Shown here: in pieces, positions 51,901 through 62,000 of the stretch | Position numbering within the stretch: position 1 is the first letter of the stretch | Layout: the number at the start of each line of letters is the position of its first letter | Assembly: GCA_017506865.1 (NCBI GenBank) | Contig: JAFCMP010000401.1 | Coordinates: 124,001-188,000, forward strand | From: Tribonema minus | Taxonomy: Eukaryota; Sar; Xanthophyceae; Tribonematales; Tribonemataceae | Length of the DNA stretch: 64,000 nt | Reading direction: 5' to 3' | Program-made: the position numbers and the translations under genes | The notes under the pieces: model-generated | The model's database searches: none | Told to the model about the DNA's origin: nothing | What the model saw: only the letters and a program-made list of their open reading frames with translations

Positions 51901-54249
51901 ACGAAAAGCGTTACGTGGCGTGGCGATGCGTCGGCAGTCGATGCGCACCGCCAATGAGGGCGTGTGCGCGAGATCGAGCTATTTGACGTACTCGCACGGA
52001 GCTCTTATGCGTGCTCGTTACCTTGCAAGTTCTGCCTGACCCTAATCCTGAACCTACCCCTAATCCTAACCCTAACGCTGCGGGGCGCCGTCGCCGTCCG
52101 AAAAAGCGGCGGCAGTCTGAGCAAACTTTGAACGCCCCGTGTGCGGTCTCCCCACCTGCGTGCTCCGCGCTCCGCACATCGCCGCATCGGCAGCGCAAGC
52201 CCCCCACCCCGCCTCCCCCCCAGACCATCGCCGTCGCGCTGTCCGATCACCTGCTGAGGCAGATTTGCAGGCCGTTCAGAACCCACGACACGCAGCGGCG
52301 CAACCTCTACAGTACCCCCCCTCGACCCCCACCCCACCCCGACGCCTTGGCGGGATGAACCAGCACCTCCAGGGTCACGGGCAGACCCTCATCGTCGTTG
52401 CCGCTACAGGAGGGCGAGGCACTGGATCCTGCCCTATCTCTACTGAGAGGAGACCAGCTCCGCCTTCGCTGCCTTCGCCCGCGCACTCACTTGCTGAAGT
52501 CGCTCCGCGCGCCGCTCCCCGCGCGGTCCCCCTCGCTGAAGCTCACGCTCTTGCGGCGCGGGAGCGCGCGCGCAGACGCGGGCGACGACGGGTAGTCCGA
52601 CGTGTCCGCCGCCGCCGCGTTGCGCGCCGCCGCCGGCGACGGCGTCGCGCTGACGGAGCCGCGCGGCGACGGCGCGCGCGACGGGCTGCGCACCACCTGC
52701 AGCGAGTGAAAGAGAGAGAGGGCGTCGACGGCAGATGCCGCGGTGAGCTTGCCTGCCCGCGCCGCGCGAGTCGTCGGCGCTGTGCATTCTTGATCCAAGC
52801 AGGGCATTGTTCGCTGTGACGTGCGTGTGTGCATGCGTCAGCACAGCGTCCGTGACGCCATACCTCTGAAGTATCTCACAATGCCGCTAAGCGCGATCCT
52901 GTGCACGGCGGGCGCCGCGCCGCCCACGGTCGCGTCGCCTGCAGCAAGGCACCACTTGTGTGCGTGCGTGCGCCGCGGCGGGGTTGTCAGCAGTCGAGGG
53001 CAGCAGTTCCGTACCTACACACACCAACTCGATGCGTGTCCGTAGGGCAGATGTGGCGGCACGTGCAACGGCGCAAAGTCGACAGGGAGCTGCGCGACGA
53101 GGGAGGCCCTGCGTGACGGGCGCCGCGCCTCCACGTGGTCGGACACACCGTGGACGCACAAGGGACAGGGACCACAATAACGTACGTCCCCAGCAACCCG
53201 ATGCGCCGCGGCAAGGCTTGTACGCAGTGCAATCGTGTACATGTTGTCGGCAGTGCTCAGCATGGCATGCACGCAACAGCGCGGCGTAATGCACAGCACA
53301 GCCCTGTGGGATGGGCTTGCTGCACAGGGAAAGCTGACCACGAAATGAGGTCACAGTGAGCCACATGCCGACTTCAAACTGCTCAACAAATACTGAGGGC
53401 TCCACAATTGTATGGGTGCGCTTGTCTCAAGCCATCAACGATGTTGAGACAGCATCGGCAGAAGCACAGGAACCCGGTGAGTCTGCCAGCAAGCGGCAGC
53501 ATGCTGCAAGCAAAGAAGGCCGGCGACTGAGCGCGGGCAGCGACACCCATGCTCTGCAGCGAAACAGCTGAGGTGTTGCACGCTGCAGTGACCGGTGCCG
53601 AGAGCAGCATCTCGGCGGCCATCAGCAAGTCGCCCGCACAGCATGTAAGGCATGCATACATTAGTGTGTTGCTGAAGCTGATGACCGACCATCCTCTCAC
53701 CGTGATGCTGCGCGGCGACATGATCTTCCCCGTGGCCGTCTGCAGCAGCAGCGTCCCCCCCTTCACCCTCGCTGTGCTGCTGCCAGCAGCGCCGCTGCCC
53801 CCACTGTCCACACCGCTGCCGTCGCCACCGCTGTCAGGGCCAGCACCGCGCAAAGATGATGCTGGTGGCGGCGTTGCTGCAGGGGAGGACATAGGAGTGA
53901 CATCCGCCTCAGATTGCCCTGCGTCGGCGCCTGCGCCGCCTGCCACATTGGCCACGGGCAGCGACTCGGTGGACGTGGCAGAACCTGCTCTCGACCTGGA
54001 TCTGGATGCAGCGCTGCTTTTTCTGCCCCGCCAATCGAAAAGCGACCTGCCACGTGGCTCCGTGGATGACAAGCCCCCAGTGGGGCTGCTGCTCGTCGGA
54101 CTTTGGGACGAGGGCGCGCTCAGGCTACTAGGACTCAGAGGACTCAAAGGAGGGGAGGAGGAGCCTCCATCGGCGCTGTTGGATCGTGATCGGGAGCGTG
54201 TGAGAGATGTGAGGGTCTTCCTGAACAGGTTCCTCTCCAGCTTGCTCAT
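33988..54249 (-). CDS. Sel1-repeat protein with Ser-rich N-terminus, helical middle and Gln-rich tail (25 recognised exons)
   Basis: Exons: 54249-53701, 52938-52880, 52696-52491, 51743-51287, 50906-50835, 50288-50233, 49794-49752, 48859-48740, 48138-48010, 47343-47260, 46789-46725, 45801-45687, 45166-45035, 44289-44113, 43342-43199, 42230-42078, 41131-41043, 40684-40612, 38630-38517, 37916-37789, 37615-37576, 36718-36603, 35785-35704, 35054-34929, 34341-33988. Reading phase is continuous from exon 2 to the stop; only exon 1 to 2 is out of phase, so a short exon is probably missed between 53700 and 52939. Product about 1,225 residues. Residues 1-420 are Ser/Pro/Gly rich. Residues 425-565 are amphipathic helices resembling a coiled-coil or BAR-like bundle. 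About ten Sel1 units follow, e.g. AARWFKRAAKQGLAAACNNL, ALHWYTAAADAG and WLERAVERGYAPAMNELALL. The tail is Gln/Pro/Ala rich. Sel1 repeats form scaffolds for protein complexes; the client is unknown. Confidence 0.85.
35700..36085 (-). repeat. Duplicated exon plus upstream intron in the Sel1 gene
   Basis: The functional exon 35785-35704 (ADGAFNAGLLLEKGDALEHF) has a copy at about 35988-35930 that would read ADGAFIARLLLEKGNALGL. The copy lacks a usable donor. The intron sequence upstream of each is also shared (gcgggaagtgaatc versus gcggggagtgagcc; gtttccaag landmarks), with a period near 205 bp. Confidence 0.85.
37688..37735 (-). repeat. Copied 3' part of a Sel1 exon inside the downstream intron
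   Basis: Plus-strand tacagcatgtgcccgcagca followed by gcggcggc-tgacgtgc is a copy of 37813-37853 within exon 37916-37789. The copy is about 120 bp downstream on the coding strand. Confidence 0.85.
38600..39250 (-). repeat. Five tandem copies of an acceptor plus exon 5' edge, Sel1 gene
   Basis: The start of exon 38630-38517 and its acceptor (plus strand gcgtcatctcgcgccgcacg then tcctgtggagca) recur at about 38739, 38890, 39041 and 39198, with a period near 150 bp. Intervening DNA is also shared: gctgagcggtgaggcgt and ctagctaggg-type segments. Copies decay with distance from the real exon. All lie upstream of it in coding orientation. Confidence 0.88.
39842..39887. repeat. Interstitial telomere-like repeats
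   Basis: Several gggttag units interrupted by cactaggcacta, in a Sel1-gene intron. Confidence 0.85.
40295..40625 (-). repeat. Three tandem copies of an exon 3' edge plus donor, Sel1 gene
   Basis: The exon end at 40612 with its donor (plus strand gtacagatgcagtacacagc then acctgcagcgc) recurs at about 40500 and 40395. Each copy is followed by aagcttactggtgaa and gcgcccc..atgca segments; period about 105 bp. All copies lie downstream of the exon in coding orientation. Confidence 0.88.
40968..41000. repeat. Inverted telomere-like repeat
   Basis: gggtaagggttagggtta is followed directly by cctaaccctaaccc, so G-rich and C-rich telomeric strands meet head to head. It lies 43-75 nt inside the Sel1 intron that starts at 41042. 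Confidence 0.9.
42271..42452. repeat. Perfect 91-bp tandem duplication in a Sel1 intron
   Basis: 42271-42361 and 42362-42452 are identical by eye over the full unit (begins gcagaggacagtgcgtcagc). It lies just upstream of exon 42230-42078 in coding orientation but does not include its acceptor. Confidence 0.92.
42777..42837. repeat. 30-bp tandem duplication
   Basis: gtctcgcacgcctgctgcac followed by tggagcac occurs twice in direct succession in a Sel1 intron. Confidence 0.9.
43059..43125 (-). repeat. Copied 3' end of a Sel1 exon with donor in the downstream intron
   Basis: The copy would read RWYGLAAAPGDGAPNNARAQ followed by GTACGC, against RWYELAAAPGDGGANNARAQ with GTACTG at the end of the real exon 43342-43199. 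It begins abruptly 140 bp downstream. It is open in frame, and a possible AG lies just before it, so it might be an alternative exon. Confidence 0.88.
47402..47475 (+). tRNA. tRNA-like sequence, possibly a degenerate tRNA
   Basis: Seven perfect acceptor pairs (agcgatg 47402-47408 with catcgct 47468-47474) enclose a T arm with a B-box-like loop (gcagg-ttcaaat-tctgc) and a plausible 4-bp D stem (acgt/gcgt). Total length of 74 matches a tRNA. The anticodon stem is poor: about four pairs around ggcttgaga, and no clean 7-nt loop with T33. No T-run terminator follows. It lies in a Sel1 intron, antisense to that gene. A decayed tRNA or chance similarity is more likely than a working tRNA. Confidence 0.3.
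48236..48270 (-). repeat. Copied 5' edge of a Sel1 exon in the upstream intron
   Basis: Plus strand gccgagctcctgcaccag at 48240-48257 repeats 48117-48134, the beginning of exon 48138-48010. A G-rich tract follows both copies, as at the functional acceptor. Confidence 0.75.
49546..49676. repeat. 63-bp tandem duplication in a Sel1 intron
   Basis: cagcttgcacttctgcgccg...cagcgaaatcgtct occurs twice, at about 49546 and 49609, with a few substitutions. Confidence 0.9.
52030..52078. repeat. Degenerate interstitial telomere-like repeats
   Basis: A run of ccctaa, tcctga and acctac variants ending cctaaccctaacg, within a Sel1 intron. Confidence 0.8.
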
Positions 54250-54596
54250 GATTGCAGCTTACGGGCTGCTGCTCGGCAAATCAATCAAATCCTAGTGTGC
54301 TTAGGTTGCAGTTGCAGAGTCTGCAGGGCACCTACTCAGGCAAGCGGTGCGCCGACAGCAACTGTGAGCAGAGACCCGTACTAACGACTTAATACGCCCT
54401 CAGCTACTACTAACTCCGCGGAGGGCAACCAGCTGAAAGAAAAAAACTCAACGGCCGGGTCTCAGGGTCTGGAAACCAGTACCTCACTATTTACAACCAG
54501 AGAACTGGAAATGAGTTCCTCACTATTTAGGTCTCCTTATGATCGCGTGCTACAGACCTACCTGCCTGCGTTGTGCGGTAGCAGAGGGAGGCGAGC
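54250..54596. promoter_or_regulatory. Divergent promoter region of the Sel1 and NDUFB3-like genes
   Basis: 347 bp separate the start codons. A direct repeat of about 30 bp (ctggaaaccagtacctcacta versus ctggaaatgagttcctcact) lies at 54470-54530. No TATA box is seen. Confidence 0.4.
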
Positions 54597-55329
54597 ATGG
54601 CATTCGGGCTCAGGGGGCAGGATGCTTGGAGGAAGCACCCGGTGATCGCGAATTGCCACAAGGGAGCCTTCCCTGGCTTCGGCACAGCTGTGCTCATCGT
54701 GGGAGCGTACATCGCCTATGACCAGACCATCAAGTTCATGAACAGTGAGTGTCTGCACTGTTGCGTGCTGTTCATGTGCCTGGCCAACGTTTTGCACACG
54801 TCCACAAGTCGCAGCTATGTTCGATTGACTACTCTGGTTCAGGCAATGCTGCGGATTTTGCACTTTGCGCAGCTGATGTGTGCTGCAGCTTTGGTCAAGC
54901 TCTCATAGAAGTAGATTATTCGCAAGCTGTCAGAAAGCAGTCTTTCACAGGCATCCAGTTTCCAGATAGCTCAATGCGTTTTACCTACGCGCACTAGCAA
55001 TCAAGAGTTGGATGCAAGTCATACAATCGGAACGTATTCACAACGGATCAGCAGACACTTGAGCAAAGGAAACGGTGCGCTACAGTGCAGTGCCAATTGC
55101 ATCTCCAGCAGGCATCCTGCTTTCCATCTGTAGCAAACATCTATTGCCATGTGCGCAGCTACTGGTGGCATTCACAGTTAATGCAGCTCACAAGCGCTTG
55201 CACAATCTGCTTTGTGCGCCTGACATGTCCTCAGGGGAACCGCAAGTGTTTGCCCCTGTGACCTTCACAAAGTCAGGAGATGGGATGCCGGAAGCAGACC
55301 GCAGCCCCAGCTCCGACGACCACCACTAG
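54597..55329 (+). CDS. NDUFB3: Complex I subunit, NDUFB3 (B12)-like
   Basis: Exon 1 (54597-54744) reads MAFGLRGQDAWRKHPVIANC and then GAFPGFGTAVLIVGAYIAYD. This matches the plant/algal B12 pattern: a DxWRKHP block, a short loop, then a single transmembrane helix. The donor is AACA|GTGAGT. Exon 2 (55235-55329) follows a CCTCAG acceptor in the correct phase (split Arg codon) and supplies a hydrophilic tail, EPQVFAPVTFTKSGDGMPEA, ending SSDDHH. A His-ending soluble tail also occurs in other family members. Product about 80 residues, normal for this accessory subunit of the inner mitochondrial membrane arm of NADH:ubiquinone oxidoreductase. The second exon is inferred from phase and composition and is less certain than the first. 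Confidence 0.75.
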
Positions 55330-55956
55330 AGTTAGGACTCGTTGTTGTACAGAACCAGTGACATGTATACACAACAGGCAGGACAATGACGACATGCCAA
55401 CAGGCGTATTCTTCTGTGGGTCTGGTTTGTGTGTGGGTTCTGTTACTGCTTTTTTGTGTGTATAATGCTGCTCGATCCTGCTGCTCAGCAGCCACTGCCT
55501 TGTGTTGTGCGGATCAAGCAAGAATGGCCATGCCCCTTTGAGTCGGGGCACGTGGAACTCGCAAAGAATGCTCGTTGCCCCAAACCATCGCTGCACAAAA
55601 ACGCAGCTCATAATGTCTTTCAAGCTGCTTGAAATGCTGACGCTCACGGAAGGTGACGCTGCAGTGCAGCCGCACGCAGAGAGCGGCATAAACAAAAACA
55701 GCACACCCCACCCTGACTCCTGTGCACGTTGCGTCAACTAGGCGGCTAACGCAGTTAGAGCACAGCTGGTGCGCAGCTGTTCACATTGCCCGCTTTACTG
55801 AAGGCCTCGTATATTGCGCCAGCTCTTGTGCATCAGTGATTGCATGAGGGAGCACACCGACGTCACCAGCGCTCAACAGCTCAGCGAGCGTCCAGCAACA
55901 AGCCGGCACGGCAGCATAGAGAGGGCTGCCGCCGCATCGCACTCAGGAAGCCTGTG
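55330..55956. other. Convergent 3' intergenic region
   Basis: It lies between the 3' ends of the NDUFB3-like and VTT genes. No gene is seen. Confidence 0.5.
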
Positions 55957-57978
55957 TCATTGCGGCTCCGGAGCTTTAGCTGGATCACTGTATTCCCCCA
56001 AAGCTCTAAACAAGGCCCCGTTGAACGCCCAGCTCTCAGCTATGTAGACGCCCATGTCAACGCCGCCCGCCGCCGTCAGCGGCGGGGGGCACGGCGGTGG
56101 CGGCTCCTCCTCCTCCTCCTCACCGCCGCTGCGGTTACGCTGTAACCGCTCCCACTCCTCCTGCACGACCCCCCAGATGAGCCCCTCCGCGGCGCTCGTC
56201 TTGTCGTCCCACTGGCGCACGGGCGGCGGCAGCTCGTCGCGCGCGATCCCCATCATCTCGTTCCACCGCAGCGGCGCGGCGGCGGCGTCGCCGTCGCCGC
56301 CGCCGCTGCTGCTCGCCTCCGCGGACAGCTCGTCCCACGTGCGACCCGCGAGCTCCGACGCGAGCGTCCCTATGAGCACTGCCACCGCAAAGGTGCCAAG
56401 TAGTACGGCGTCATTGCCGCCGCCGCCGCCGCCGCCGCCGTCCACGAGGGACTTTCCAAAGACGCCCAGGTAGCTGTCCAGGAGGTAGGGCTTGATGGAG
56501 CCCAGGAAGGTGCCCGCCGTGAACTCGCCCAGGGAGAGGGATGTGACGCCTGGCGAGAATAGCATGCATAGGAATTTGAGCAGAAGATGAGCACGCATTG
56601 GAGCTGTTGGAACTTTGTTGTTGCGCGTGGTAAGCCTTCATGTCAACGGCAGCGCGGAGGCGGCGAGACGCAGAAGCGGACCAGCCGTCATCAACACATA
56701 TAATGACTAGGAAGGTGTTTCAAATGCGGTGGGGACGGCGCCATGTTGATGCCGGCCTGCTGAAGACAGTTCTCACAGCGCACAGACAGGGCAGATGCCG
56801 GTGATCACCATGCGTTCGTGCTTCATAGCAATTCACGCACATCCAGTGTCACTCACCGTACACATAGTTGTATGCGCCAAGGGGGATTGGCAGCAGGGGT
56901 GCCAACCGCAACGTCAGCACCGTCTTGAACCTGCAACGGATAGCAGGGAGCAGTGCCAGTGTTCAGCGACCAGACTATTGAGTGCGCATCCACATCAACG
57001 TCAAGCGCTTCATGCATCTCAGCGCTCTCGGCTGCTCAGCAACTTGAATGATACCTGCCATCCGCAGAAGTAAGAGCAGATTGGCATGCCAGACAGCAGC
57101 GGGCCGCGTGCACCGCTCGGCCCTGCTGTCCTGTCAAACGACCAGATGCCGCGGGGACACCACACACGCGCTCACCCGCCCTTGGACACCGCGCGCTCCA
57201 CCGCGCGCAGCGCCGGGCGCTTCTCCACCTGCTCGATCACCCTGTCCCGCAGCTGCGTGCGCGCCAGCTGGAAGCCCACCACGGACGCCAGCGTCGCGCA
57301 CACGACGCTCGCCGCGGCCCCCTCCACCACCCCCCCAAACAGGATGCCGCTGATCAGCGCGAGTATGACGGACAGGAAGTCGGCGCACAGCGTCTTGCTG
57401 GCGAGCCAGCCCGCCGCGAAGAGCAGGTACTTGTAGACGCCCGCGTTCTGCACGAAGTCGAGGCCGCCGTCCAGGCTGCCTTTGATGCCAGAGTCTGCCA
57501 TGAAGTCTAGACCCAGCACGCTCAGGAGAGCGGCGCGGCCGCCTATCCGTATGGTGGCGGCGCCGGCGGCCACCGCAAAGGCGGTGAGCAGCACGGCGTT
57601 TTTGGCGGCGGCGCCGGTGCTATCGGGGCTGCCGTCGCCGCCGAACTTGCCCCGCACCGCCGCTGCTGCGCGCGCTGTGTACAGGGCACCTCTGATCATG
57701 GTGCGACGGCTGCTCCAGATCTTGACGTGCTCATCCTCTATTTTGGCCATTTGCTCTGGCGATGGCATTATTTGCACTTCGTCGTCAGCAGCAGAAGTTG
57801 ATGGGGACTCTGCAGCAGCCTCATCATGTTGCAGCTCTTGCTTCGTCATAGCAAGCTGCATCGATCGATGTCGATGTGCAGGTCGGGCCAAATGCAACAT
57901 TGGCCGCAGGCCCGAGCTGAGCCGCAAGGAGAATGCCAGAGGCAGCCATGGCACCAGCGGCGCCAGTCTAAGGCGCAT
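55957..57978 (-). CDS. VTT/TVP38-TMEM64 (DedA-like) membrane protein, probably plastid-targeted
   Basis: Three exons keep phase: 57978-57176, 56930-56857 and 56549-55957; product 489 residues. The N-terminus has a hydrophobic signal (MRLRLAPLVPWLPLA) followed by FSLRLSSGLRP and a basic stretch; a Phe after the predicted cleavage is typical of complex red-lineage plastid targeting. Transmembrane segments include NAVLLTAFAVAAGA and YKYLLFAAGWLAS. The VTT core is SVILALISGILFGGVVEGAA, VVGFQLARTQLRDRVIEQVE, and across the two introns FKTVLTLRLAPLLPIPLGAY and NYVYGVTSLSLGEF. VTT proteins act as lipid scramblases or membrane-biogenesis factors. The C-terminal 120 residues are Gly, Glu and Pro rich with no family match. 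It shares a 253-bp upstream region with IFT46. Confidence 0.85.
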
Positions 57979-58231
57979 GCTTCACACGATGCGCGAACTT
58001 CACTATGACAACTTCAAAATCTGTTCGACCGTTGGCAACTGGCAAAATCAAAGGAGCTTACCAACTGCTACTGTAGTGCTGCTTGCCAGCTCTGTGTGTG
58101 GCAGACTTACTGGCCTGCACCAACAGCAGTGTAGTGCTTTACTAAGCGCAGTCGGCTCGTCAATCATCACACAAGCTGGCAAGGCACTTGAAGTACGTAA
58201 TGCACTAGTAAGGTTCCAGACAGCGGCGGCG
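57979..58231. promoter_or_regulatory. Divergent promoter region of the VTT and IFT46 genes
   Basis: 253 bp between start codons. No TATA box is seen. Shared control of the two genes is inferred only from spacing. Confidence 0.4.
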
Positions 58232-58999
58232 ATGCCCTCCAGCGAAAGCGATGAGTTCAGTAATGGGGATTTGGATGATTCTGCTTTTGATGAGAGCCTG
58301 GACAACATTGGCATCAACAAGAGGGAGGTACCTCTGGCCAACGACCGCTATGACATGGCCCTGGATGTCAGCGCCAGCATGGACGAGGTGAGTGTTGGCC
58401 TGCCTCATTACTGCTTTCATACAATTGCTGATATGAGTCCGCGCTGTCTGGTGTTGATTGACAAGTGCCATAACTGTAATGGCAGTCGTTGCTGTTGTGA
58501 TGACGCTCGTCAAGTTGTGCACACACGTCTTCTTCTCGTTCACGGTGGTTGTGAATTGATGCGTTGGCGGTGTGCAGGTGTCTTGGCTCCTGGGATTGTG
58601 CCATATTCAGAACATGGTCCATGCAACTGTAATTGCCATGCGTGACATAATTTACTTCAACAGGCACCCGGCTTGCGCTCACTGCAGCTGCCTGCCCTCA
58701 CGAATCACTATCGCCAACACTGCACGTGCAACGGGGCAAACAGCACATTGCACAATGCCTCCACCTCCCACTTCCGTGCATCCCTACATGCCCTCACTTG
58801 CAACAACGGCTGCCGCAGGAGGTAGCGTCGCAGCAGGGCAGCCGCGGCGCGAGCCGCGGCGGCGGCAGGGGCGCGCGCGGCAGCGGCGGCGGCAAGGAAA
58901 AAATCATCAAGAACGACAAGTTCGACGAGGCGCTCGAGGTCTCCGCGTCCATGCAGTCCACGGACTACGGCGCGCAGAGCCCGCCGCGCACGAGCAGCC

Positions 59000-59030
<31 letters not shown>

Positions 59031-62000
59031 CGCGCCCGCGCACCGCAAGGCGCCGTCCTTTGGCGGCAGCGGCGGCAGCGGCGGCGGCGGCGGCGGCGGC
59101 GACGGCGGCGCCAAGGAGGTGCCCGTGAAGAATGAGCAGTTCGACGCGGCGTACGACCTGAGCGACGACGACGCGTCCGTCGCGACGACCAAGAGCGCGC
59201 CGCGCAAGCGCACGCTCGGCGGCGGCGGCGGCAGCGGCGGCAGCGGCGTGCACGGCGGCGGCGGCAGCGGGGGCAGCGGCGGGGGGCAGGAGCACGCCGC
59301 GGCGGCGGCGGCGGGAGCGTCTGCGACTGCGGCAGCAGGTACGTGTGACGTGGAGTGTCAACAGGGGGAGCGCGCTTCCGCAGCAGATGCTCTGCGCTGC
59401 GTAGTCGTGGCTTCGCAAAAGCGCAAGCCTTTGTGCGGGCCGCATGGTAGATGGCTCTGACGTTTGCGCCACAGTCGGCGAAGGCAGCACGCATAGCTGC
59501 TAGGTATGCTTCGGCGGGTGCAGCTGTGGCGGCTGCAGCGGCGGCGGTCATAGCAGATCTCAACTAGAGCCATGGGCTGCAGCAAAGGTGTGCGCGCGGG
59601 GGAAGAGCTCGCACTGCACAACGACCACATCGCACGTCTTACTCACCCACCACTCACTTACTCAGAGATTGAGGGCAGTGGTAAGCTGCGCGTGTGCGGC
59701 ACGTGTCCGGCTTTAATGTGTCACCGGCCCGACCGCCGCAGGAGGGCACAGGCGTATGCCCACAGGCACAGGAGCCCAACGATACGCCGTCCGTGGGCAG
59801 ACACATGCGCGCGCTTGCCCCTGTCTGTCGGCGGCGGTAACTGCAGCAGCGCGCGGCACACAAGGCCTGAACCAGAGGGCGGCAGTGGAAAGCCGCGCCG
59901 GGCTGCGCCATCTGCTGATTGCGGCAGTGCTCGGCGATTGGACGGGTACAGAGAGGGGGTGTAGGGTCAGCTTTGGAACCACCAATGGAACCACCAAAAC
60001 TGTGTTGTGGGACGGGCGGCGCTGCGACTTTTGTGATGTACTGCTCAAAAGGGAGGTACTCTACATCACATAGAAACGAATCAAAAGATTGTAGAGCTCT
60101 AGGGGACAAAGGATGGTTAGCCGCAAGTGCCTTCCACCAATAACCGTGGTCGCCGCTGCTGCAGTCACATATTGTTATTGTACTTCCATCGTAATCTCAT
60201 TCATTGCTGCTGAGGTATGTCCCTGCATGGAGCGCTGCCGCTGTAGCGGCGCCGAGAACGCGCGGCGGCGGCCTGACTGAGTCGATGACCTGGCATGCAC
60301 CCACCTCAGAGGTGCAAACTGCCTCAAATATGAATTGATGATAGGCCACTCCATTTTTCCTTCCGGTCTGATGTATCACAATGCACAACATACCTGTGCG
60401 GTACGCTGCAGCGGCGGCGGGCGCGCGCGGCGGCGGCGGCGGCGGCGGGCTCAACGAGTCTATGGCCTCGCAGGCGCGTCAATCTCGGAGATGCAAGCTA
60501 CCTCAAAGTATGATCTGAACCAAGCCCACTTCACCGTTACGATCTGATGCCTCAAAATCCACCATATACCTATACGATGCGCAGCAGCGGCGGCCGGTGC
60601 GCGAGGCGGCGGCGGCGGCCTCAACGAGTCGATGGCCTCGCAGGCGTCCATCTCGGAGACGGACGAGGGCTCCTCGAGCGATGGCGACCACAGCCCCATG
60701 GCCAACGGCAGCAGCGTCGGCGGCGGCGGCGGCGACGGCAGCACGGCGGCGGCGCCCCCGGAGGGCGCGTACAACCCCGCCGACTACGCGCACCTGAGCG
60801 TTGCTGCGGAAGTGCGCGACCTGTTCCAGTACATTGTGAGGTGAGCTTGAGCGCGCGAGTGACGGGCGCTTTGTGGCAGCGCGGCGCCGCATCAGGTGGT
60901 GCCGCCGCAGACGTCTCGAATCGCTGCGAGGCAGATGGCATGGCGCATGTATGCGGGCAACGGCGCGACGAGCGGCGGCTTCCGCTTGCCAGCACCCATC
61001 GCGCGCAGCAGCGCTGTCGTAGCCGTGCCGGACGCCTCTCGCGACGGACGCTGCCGCCGCCGCGCGGCGCCGGTATACCCCCATGCGCCTGGTCAAAAGC
61101 GACCCTTCGTGGACTCTGTTGCCGCCCCTCCTTCCTCCAGGACTCGTGCGCTGCCCCAACGCTCAACACCTGCGCCGGATGTGCATGCATGTACCTGTTG
61201 ATATTATGTGGCCTCGCCAGTGCTCAAAGCGATGCCGCCGCGCGCCTCACGCGCCGCCCTCGCGCCAGGTACAAGCCGCACGACGTGGAGCTGGAGACGA
61301 CGCTCAAGTGCTTCGTGCCCGACTACATACCTACCCTGGGCGAGATGGACGCCTTCCTCAAGGTCCCGCGCCCCGACGGCAAGGTGCGTTGTCTCGTGCG
61401 CACGAGACCGACCGTGCGCGTACCTCAGAGCATACCCACTTTGCGTTGTTCGCGTGCATAGCCAACGTGCACGAGCCTGCTGTGGTAGTGCTGATTTGCA
61501 TGATCGCAGCGCAGCGGCGCGTGGCGCGGTGCGTGGTCACGCGCGGTGGGCACGCGCAGCAGGAGGGGGGGGGGGGTCGCAACGGCGCAGCCGGGGCGCG
61601 CGCGCGTGATGCAGCAGCGCTCAGCTGCAGCCGCACGTCCACGCGTACGGGCGTGCCCCTACACATGTCGCAGCTCGTGGGAGCGGCGCGGCGGCCCCTC
61701 GGCAGCAGACAGCTAGCGCCTGCGCGTCCCCGGCACAGCGTGCACCTCAAGAGGCTGCTGCGAGGCGCCGCTCGCGTTGACGCCCCCCTCTTGCCCGCCG
61801 CGCGCTGCTGCCGCCGCCGCCGCCAGGCCGACGACCTCGGCTTCAAGGTCCTGGACGAGCCGAGCGCGCAGCAGAGCGACGCGGCGGTGCTGGAGCTGCA
61901 GCTGCGCGCCGTGACCAAGCGGCGCCACGGCGACGCCGCGGTGCGCTCGATAGAGGGCGCACACAAGGCGCCGCAGGAGGTGGAGCGCTGGGTGACGTCC

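Noticed and set aside
50994..52039. Overlapping plus-strand frames of about 300 codons rich in Pro, Ala and Arg
   Set aside because: Opposite the Ser/Gly-rich exon 51743-51287 of the Sel1 gene, whose phase and splice sites are consistent.
58708..59490. Minus-strand 260-codon frame rich in Ala and Arg
   Set aside because: Antisense of the Gly-rich IFT46 exon 2.
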